Source of the DNA: Thauera sedimentorum
GTDB lineage: Bacteria; Pseudomonadota; Gammaproteobacteria; Burkholderiales; Rhodocyclaceae
Length of the DNA stretch: 64,000 bases
Assembly (NCBI RefSeq): GCF_014489115.1
Contig: NZ_JACTAH010000002.1
Location: 620,001-684,000 of the forward strand
Reading direction: 5' to 3'
Shown here: piece by piece, positions 60,228 to 64,000 of the stretch
How positions within the stretch are numbered: the stretch's first letter is position 1
Layout: the number at the start of each line of letters is the position of its first letter
Position numbers and translations under genes: made by a program
Notes under the pieces: model-generated
Seen by the model: the letters and a program-made list of their open reading frames with translations, nothing else
Database searches by the model: none
What the model was told of the DNA's origin: nothing

Positions 60228-60398
60228 GCCGTTAGTGAACTCTGCGCTTCGTGCGTACGTCATCCAGGGTATGCCATTCGACGCATACCGCCCGGGTCCC
60301 GAGTATATCGCCTTGTCACGGCCTGCGCAGAAACCTGCGGAGGGGGTAACATCAGGCATCCGCAACAACCGGCCTGCCTCGGCGCGGCAGGAGCCGCC

Positions 60399-61337
60399 AT
60401 GACGCTCACCGATCTCCGCTATCTCGTCGCACTGGCCCGCGAACGCCACTTCGGGCGGGCGGCCGAAAAATGCCATGTCAGCCAGCCCACGCTGTCGGTG
60501 GCGATCAAGAAGGTCGAGGAAGAGCTCGGTGTGCAGTTGTTCGAGCGCAGCGCCACCGAGGTGAAGATCACCGAAACCGGCCGGCGCATCGTCGCCCAGG
60601 CCGAGAAAGTGCTGGTCGAGGCCACCCAGATTCACGAGATCGCCGCCGCCGGCAAGGACCCGCTGTCCGGCCCGCTGCGCCTCGGGGTGATCTACACCAT
60701 CGGCCCCTACCTGCTGCCGCGCCTGATCCCCCGGGTGCACCAGCTGGCACCGCGCATGCCGCTGATCATCCAGGAGAACTACACCGCCCGTCTCGCCGAT
60801 GCGCTCAAGCGCGGCGAGCTCGACGTGATCATCATCTCACTGCCCTTCGACGAACCGGGCGTGGTCGCGCAGCCGGTGTATGACGAACCCTTCCGTGTGC
60901 TGATGCCCAGCGCCCACCCGTGGGCGCAGACTACCGAAGTCAGCGCGGAACAGCTGGCGGACGACCAGTTGCTGCTGCTCGGCGCGGGCAATTGCTTCCG
61001 CGATCAGGTGCTCGAGGTCTGTCCGCAGTGCCGCAATGTCGGCGGGCTGCAGCGCACGCTGGAGGGCAGTTCGCTGGAGACCATCCGCCACATGGTGGCC
61101 ACCGGCCTGGGGGTGACCGTGCTGCCCAGCTCGGCCGCCGACGAGCTGGAGGCGCAGAACAACCTGATCGCGGTGCGACCCTTCGCCGAACCGGAGCCGG
61201 CGCGCCGTGTGGCGCTGGCCTGGCGGGTCACCTACCCGCGCAGCGGAGCGATCGACGTGTTGCGTACCGCGATCCTCGAATGCGGGCTGCCCGGCGTACG
61301 GCCGGTGGGGCGCGCCCACTTGCCGGAACCGGCCTGA
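60399..61337 (+). CDS. oxyR: Hydrogen peroxide-sensing LysR regulator OxyR
   Basis: 312 aa from the ATG at 60399, with GCAGGAGCCGCC upstream. The N-terminal LysR helix-turn-helix is RHFGRAAEKCHVSQPTLSVAI. The sensing cysteines are present at exactly 199 and 208 (GAGNCFRDQVLEVC), as in E. coli OxyR. Peroxide forms the C199-C208 disulfide and activates target genes. dps, a classic OxyR target, is downstream at 61485. Confidence 0.95.
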   Translation: MTLTDLRYLVALARERHFGRAAEKCHVSQPTLSVAIKKVEEELGVQLFERSATEVKITETGRRIVAQAEKVLVEATQIHEIAAAGKDPLSGPLRLGVIYTIGPYLLPRLIPRVHQLAPRMPLIIQENYTARLADALKRGELDVIIISLPFDEPGVVAQPVYDEPFRVLMPSAHPWAQTTEVSAEQLADDQLLLLGAGNCFRDQVLEVCPQCRNVGGLQRTLEGSSLETIRHMVATGLGVTVLPSSAADELEAQNNLIAVRPFAEPEPARRVALAWRVTYPRSGAIDVLRTAILECGLPGVRPVGRAHLPEPA

Positions 61338-61338
61338 G

Positions 61339-61374
61339 GCAGGCCGGCGCATGACCCTGCCAGCCTCATAGTTT
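61339..61374 (+). terminator. Possible weak terminator after oxyR
   Basis: GGCAGG (61339-61344) pairs with CCTGCC (61356-61361), with a T-rich stretch (TAGTTTTT) at 61369-61375. Stem is short; low confidence. Confidence 0.35.
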
Positions 61375-61484
61375 TTCGGCATGCCGCCCATCCCCGGAAT
61401 CAATTGGCCGGGGCGGCGTGAATCGAATAGCATGAAACCGACTGGCCAGCGCGGCCGCACAATCCGACAGCAAGGAGAACGACG

Positions 61485-61955
61485 ATGGACATTGACATCG
61501 GCATCAACAAGAAGGATCGGGCCAAGATCGCGGACGGCCTGTCGCGCCTGCTGGCCGACAGCTACACCCTGTACCTGACCACCCACAACTTCCACTGGAA
61601 CGTGACCGGACCGATGTTCAATACCCTGCACCTGATGTTCGAGGCGCAGTACAACGAGCTCGCGCTGGCGGTCGACCAGATTGCCGAGCGCATCCGCGCG
61701 CTCGGCTTCCCGGCCCCGGGGACCTACAAGGAATTCCAGAAGCTCACCAGCATGAGCGAGCCGGACGGCGTGCCGAACGCCCAGGAGATGATCCGCCAGC
61801 TCGTACTTGGCCAGGAGGCGGTGATCAAGACCGCGCGCAGCGTGGCCCCGCTTGCCGACAAGGCGAGCGACGAGCCGACCCTGGACCTGCTGACCCAGCG
61901 CATGCAGGTGCATGAGAAGACCGCGTGGATGCTGCGCAGCCTGCTCGAGAGCTGA
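61485..61955 (+). CDS. dps: Dps, DNA-binding ferritin-like protein
   Basis: 156 aa. It oxidises and stores iron and protects DNA. The dinuclear ferroxidase residues are seen as His37 (THNFHWNV), His49 and Asp64/Glu68 (AVDQIAERI), in the Dps spacing. The N-terminus lacks the long Lys-rich tail of E. coli Dps, so DNA binding may be weak or of another kind. RBS AAGGAGAACGACG precedes the ATG. A 5' leader with an imperfect hairpin (61383-61417) lies between oxyR and dps. Confidence 0.95.
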   Translation: MDIDIGINKKDRAKIADGLSRLLADSYTLYLTTHNFHWNVTGPMFNTLHLMFEAQYNELALAVDQIAERIRALGFPAPGTYKEFQKLTSMSEPDGVPNAQEMIRQLVLGQEAVIKTARSVAPLADKASDEPTLDLLTQRMQVHEKTAWMLRSLLES

Positions 61956-61971
61956 GCCGGCGGCAGGCATG

Positions 61972-62008
61972 AAGCAGAACGGGCCCGTGTGGGCCCGTTC
62001 TGCTTTTG
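61972..62008. terminator. Bidirectional terminator between dps and topB
   Basis: AAGCAGAACGGGCCC (61972-61986) pairs with GGGCCCGTTCTGCTT (61991-62005), a perfect 15-bp stem with loop GTGT, then TTT. Lies between convergent genes. Confidence 0.85.
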
Positions 62009-62024
62009 GAGGTGGCGCGGCCGC

Positions 62025-64000
62025 TCAGCCCGCCTTGGTGGCGCGCTTGCGCGTCGCCGCCGCCTTGGTGCCCTTGTCGGCGGCACCGGCCTTGGGCGTC
62101 TTGGTCTCGAACTCGAAGCCGACCTTGCCATCCGCGCCACGCACCAGGAAGGCCGAGAACTTGCGGCGGGTGCGTGCCGAGACGAAGCCCTTGAGCAGTT
62201 CGGTGCGGCCTTCGGCAAGCAGCCTGGCCATCTGTTCGCGCTCGATGGGCTGCTGCAGGATGATCTTGCCGGAGCGGAAGTCGCAGCTTTTCTGCGGCCC
62301 CACCGATTTCTCGCACACATAGGCCATGCCGTGCTCGAACACCCCGCCGCCGCACTTGGGGCAGGGGCCGAGTGACTGCTGGTCGGAGAAATCCACCGGC
62401 TCGGCGGATTCGTCGTCCTTGGGCTGGCCGAAGTCGAAGGTCGGCTGCTTGTCGTCGTTGAGCACGATCTCGGCGTTGAACAACCGGCCCATCTTGTTGC
62501 GGAAGCCCGTCAGCGGGCCGACCTTGCCGGTGCGCAGCAGGGTCTCGATCTCCTCGTACTCGAACTGCCGACCGGCGACGATCTTCCAGGTGCTCCACTC
62601 GCAGGCCTGGCAGGCGAACTTCTTGTAGTTCTCCTTCACCGTGCCGCCGCACTTCGGGCAGGGCGTCTTCAGGGTGGCAAAGTCGCCCGGTACGGTGTCG
62701 GACTCGAAGCGTTTGGCGCGCTCGACCACCTCGCGGGTCATCTCCGCGATCTCGTTCATGAAGGCTTCGCGCGACAGCTCGCCGCGCTCCATGCGCGAGA
62801 GCTTGTACTCCCAGCCGCCGGTCAGTTCCGGTGAGGTCAGCGCGGTTACGCCCAGGCCCTTGAGCAGGGTGATCAGCGAGAAGGCCTTGGCGCTGGGGAT
62901 CAGCTCGCGCCCCTCGCGGTGCAAATACTGCTCGGTGATCAGGCCTTCGATGATCTGTGCGCGGGTGGCCGGGGTGCCGAGGCCGCGTTCGGCCATCGCC
63001 GCGCGCAGCTCCTCGTCGTCCACCATCTTGCCGGCGCCTTCCATGGCGGACAGAAGGGTGGCTTCGTTGAAGCGTGCCGGCGGCTTGGTGACCAACGCCT
63101 TGACCAGCACCTCGTCGGCATTCACCGTCTCGCCGGCGCTGATCGGCACCAGCTGCGGGCCGCCGTCCTTGTCGTCCTCGCTGGCCGCGGCCTTGCCGTA
63201 CACCGCCAGCCAGCCGGGGTTCACCAGCACCTTGCCCTCGGTCTTGAAGGCTTCGCCCGCGACCCGGGTGATGCGGGTGGTGATGCGGTACTCGGCGGCC
63301 GGGTAGAACACCGCCAGGAAGCGGCGGGTGACCAGGTCGTAGATCTTCTGCTCGGCTTCCGACAGGCTCTTCGGCAGCGTCCCGGTGGGGATGATGGCGA
63401 AGTGGTCGGAGATCTTGGCGTTGTTGAAGATGCGCTTGTTGGGCCGCACCCAGCCCTGGCGGGCGATTTCGTTGGCGAAGGGCGCGTAGTTGTCCGGCAG
63501 CGTGCGCAGCACGTCCTTGACCGTCGGCAGGTAGTCTTCCGGCAGGGCGCGCGAATCGGTACGCGGGTAGGTCAGCACCTTGTGCTTCTCGTACAGCGCC
63601 TGGGCCAGCTGCAGGGTGACCCGCGCCGAGAAGCCGAAGCGGCCGTTGGCCTCGCGCTGCAGGCTGGTGAGGTCGAAGAGCAGCGGCGACAGCTGGGTGG
63701 AAGGCTTGGCCTCCTCGCTCACCGTACCGGACTTGCCCTCGCACTTGGCGCGGATGGCCTCGGCCTGGGCTTTGTCCCACAGGCGGAAGGCGGTGGCGTG
63801 CTCGTCGCCTTCGGGCTTCTTGAACTTCTCGTCGAACCAGCGCCCCGGATAGTGCCCGGCGGCGCAGGCGAAATCGGCTTCCAGCTCCCAGTAGTCGCGC
63901 GGCTTGAACTTGCGGATGCGCTCCTCGCGCTCGACCACGATGGCCAGCGTCGGCGTCTGCACCCGCCCCACGGTGGTGAGGTGGAAGCCGCCGGTCTTGG
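62025..64000 (-). CDS. topB: DNA topoisomerase III (partial, N-terminus outside the window)
   Basis: The C-terminal ~658 residues are seen; the frame is open to the right edge. Type IA topoisomerase: GRVQTPTLAIVVE (TopB-like), the active-site Tyr in LTYPRTDSRALPEDY (the YPRTD form of TopB, against YMRTD in TopA) and the following IRxxR-type core. After the toroid, two zinc-like CXXC blocks (CPKCGGTVKENYKKFACQAC and CPKCGGGVFEHG) and a Lys/Ala/Thr-rich tail (KAGAADKGTKAAATRKRATK). It decatenates DNA. It converges on dps. Confidence 0.88.
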   Translation of the reverse strand, partial: KTGGFHLTTVGRVQTPTLAIVVEREERIRKFKPRDYWELEADFACAAGHYPGRWFDEKFKKPEGDEHATAFRLWDKAQAEAIRAKCEGKSGTVSEEAKPSTQLSPLLFDLTSLQREANGRFGFSARVTLQLAQALYEKHKVLTYPRTDSRALPEDYLPTVKDVLRTLPDNYAPFANEIARQGWVRPNKRIFNNAKISDHFAIIPTGTLPKSLSEAEQKIYDLVTRRFLAVFYPAAEYRITTRITRVAGEAFKTEGKVLVNPGWLAVYGKAAASEDDKDGGPQLVPISAGETVNADEVLVKALVTKPPARFNEATLLSAMEGAGKMVDDEELRAAMAERGLGTPATRAQIIEGLITEQYLHREGRELIPSAKAFSLITLLKGLGVTALTSPELTGGWEYKLSRMERGELSREAFMNEIAEMTREVVERAKRFESDTVPGDFATLKTPCPKCGGTVKENYKKFACQACEWSTWKIVAGRQFEYEEIETLLRTGKVGPLTGFRNKMGRLFNAEIVLNDDKQPTFDFGQPKDDESAEPVDFSDQQSLGPCPKCGGGVFEHGMAYVCEKSVGPQKSCDFRSGKIILQQPIEREQMARLLAEGRTELLKGFVSARTRRKFSAFLVRGADGKVGFEFETKTPKAGAADKGTKAAATRKRATKAG

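Overview
The window is chromosomal DNA of a high-GC betaproteobacterium, most likely Rhodocyclales (Thauera/Azoarcus type). The evidence is the gene content and order: rsmB-DUF4390-ntrY-ntrX next to trkA-trkH, an EarP/EF-P(Arg32) pair, a SMUG1-type uracil-DNA glycosylase and a tandem UvrA. The assignment comes from recognised families only; no search was run. Coding density is high and many long antisense ORFs are GC-driven shadows. No tRNA, rRNA, CRISPR array, IS element or prophage was seen.

Layout. 0-8 kb, mostly + strand: end of metX, metW, an unknown 105-aa gene (-), a large membrane GGDEF-EAL protein, a SMUG1-like glycosylase, and a can-mak-yiiM run. 8-26 kb, all - strand: priA, hemE, trkH, trkA, ntrX, ntrY, DUF4390, rsmB, speE, speD, a TSUP permease, mnmE, yidC, rnpA, rpmH. 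At about 26.1-26.4 kb polarity flips to dnaA, dnaN, gyrB on +, the classic replication-origin neighbourhood. Two near-consensus parS sites lie 4-5 kb left of it. 31-47 kb is mixed: a MaoC-fold gene, a radical SAM gene, mmsA, small membrane and secreted proteins, an OCD/AEC/DUF2798 run, prfC, a retropepsin-like protease, nfeD-qmcA, rdgC, rsuA, earP, efp. 47-64 kb: a lipoprotein, a double-length UvrA, cytochrome b561, cytochrome c', a chemoreceptor with a c-type haem motif, a DegP-type protease, a TonB receptor, oxyR, dps and the 3' part of topB.

Themes. Replication and segregation (priA, DnaA boxes, parS, dnaA/dnaN/gyrB, topB), translation and RNA modification (rsmB, mnmE, rsuA, prfC, earP/efp), polyamines (speD/speE), nitrogen- or redox-type two-component sensing (ntrYX), and redox or oxidative stress (cytochromes, haem chemoreceptor, oxyR-dps).

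Most notable non-coding signals: three separate places with DnaA boxes (10.4, 26.2 and 45.15-45.38 kb), so the true oriC is not obvious by eye; two parS sites; and a family of four paired REP (REPIN-like) elements, one of them between dnaN and gyrB. Most notable proteins: the four-ATPase UvrA, the CXXCH chemoreceptor, and an NtrX-type regulator whose AAA+ domain has lost its ATPase motifs.
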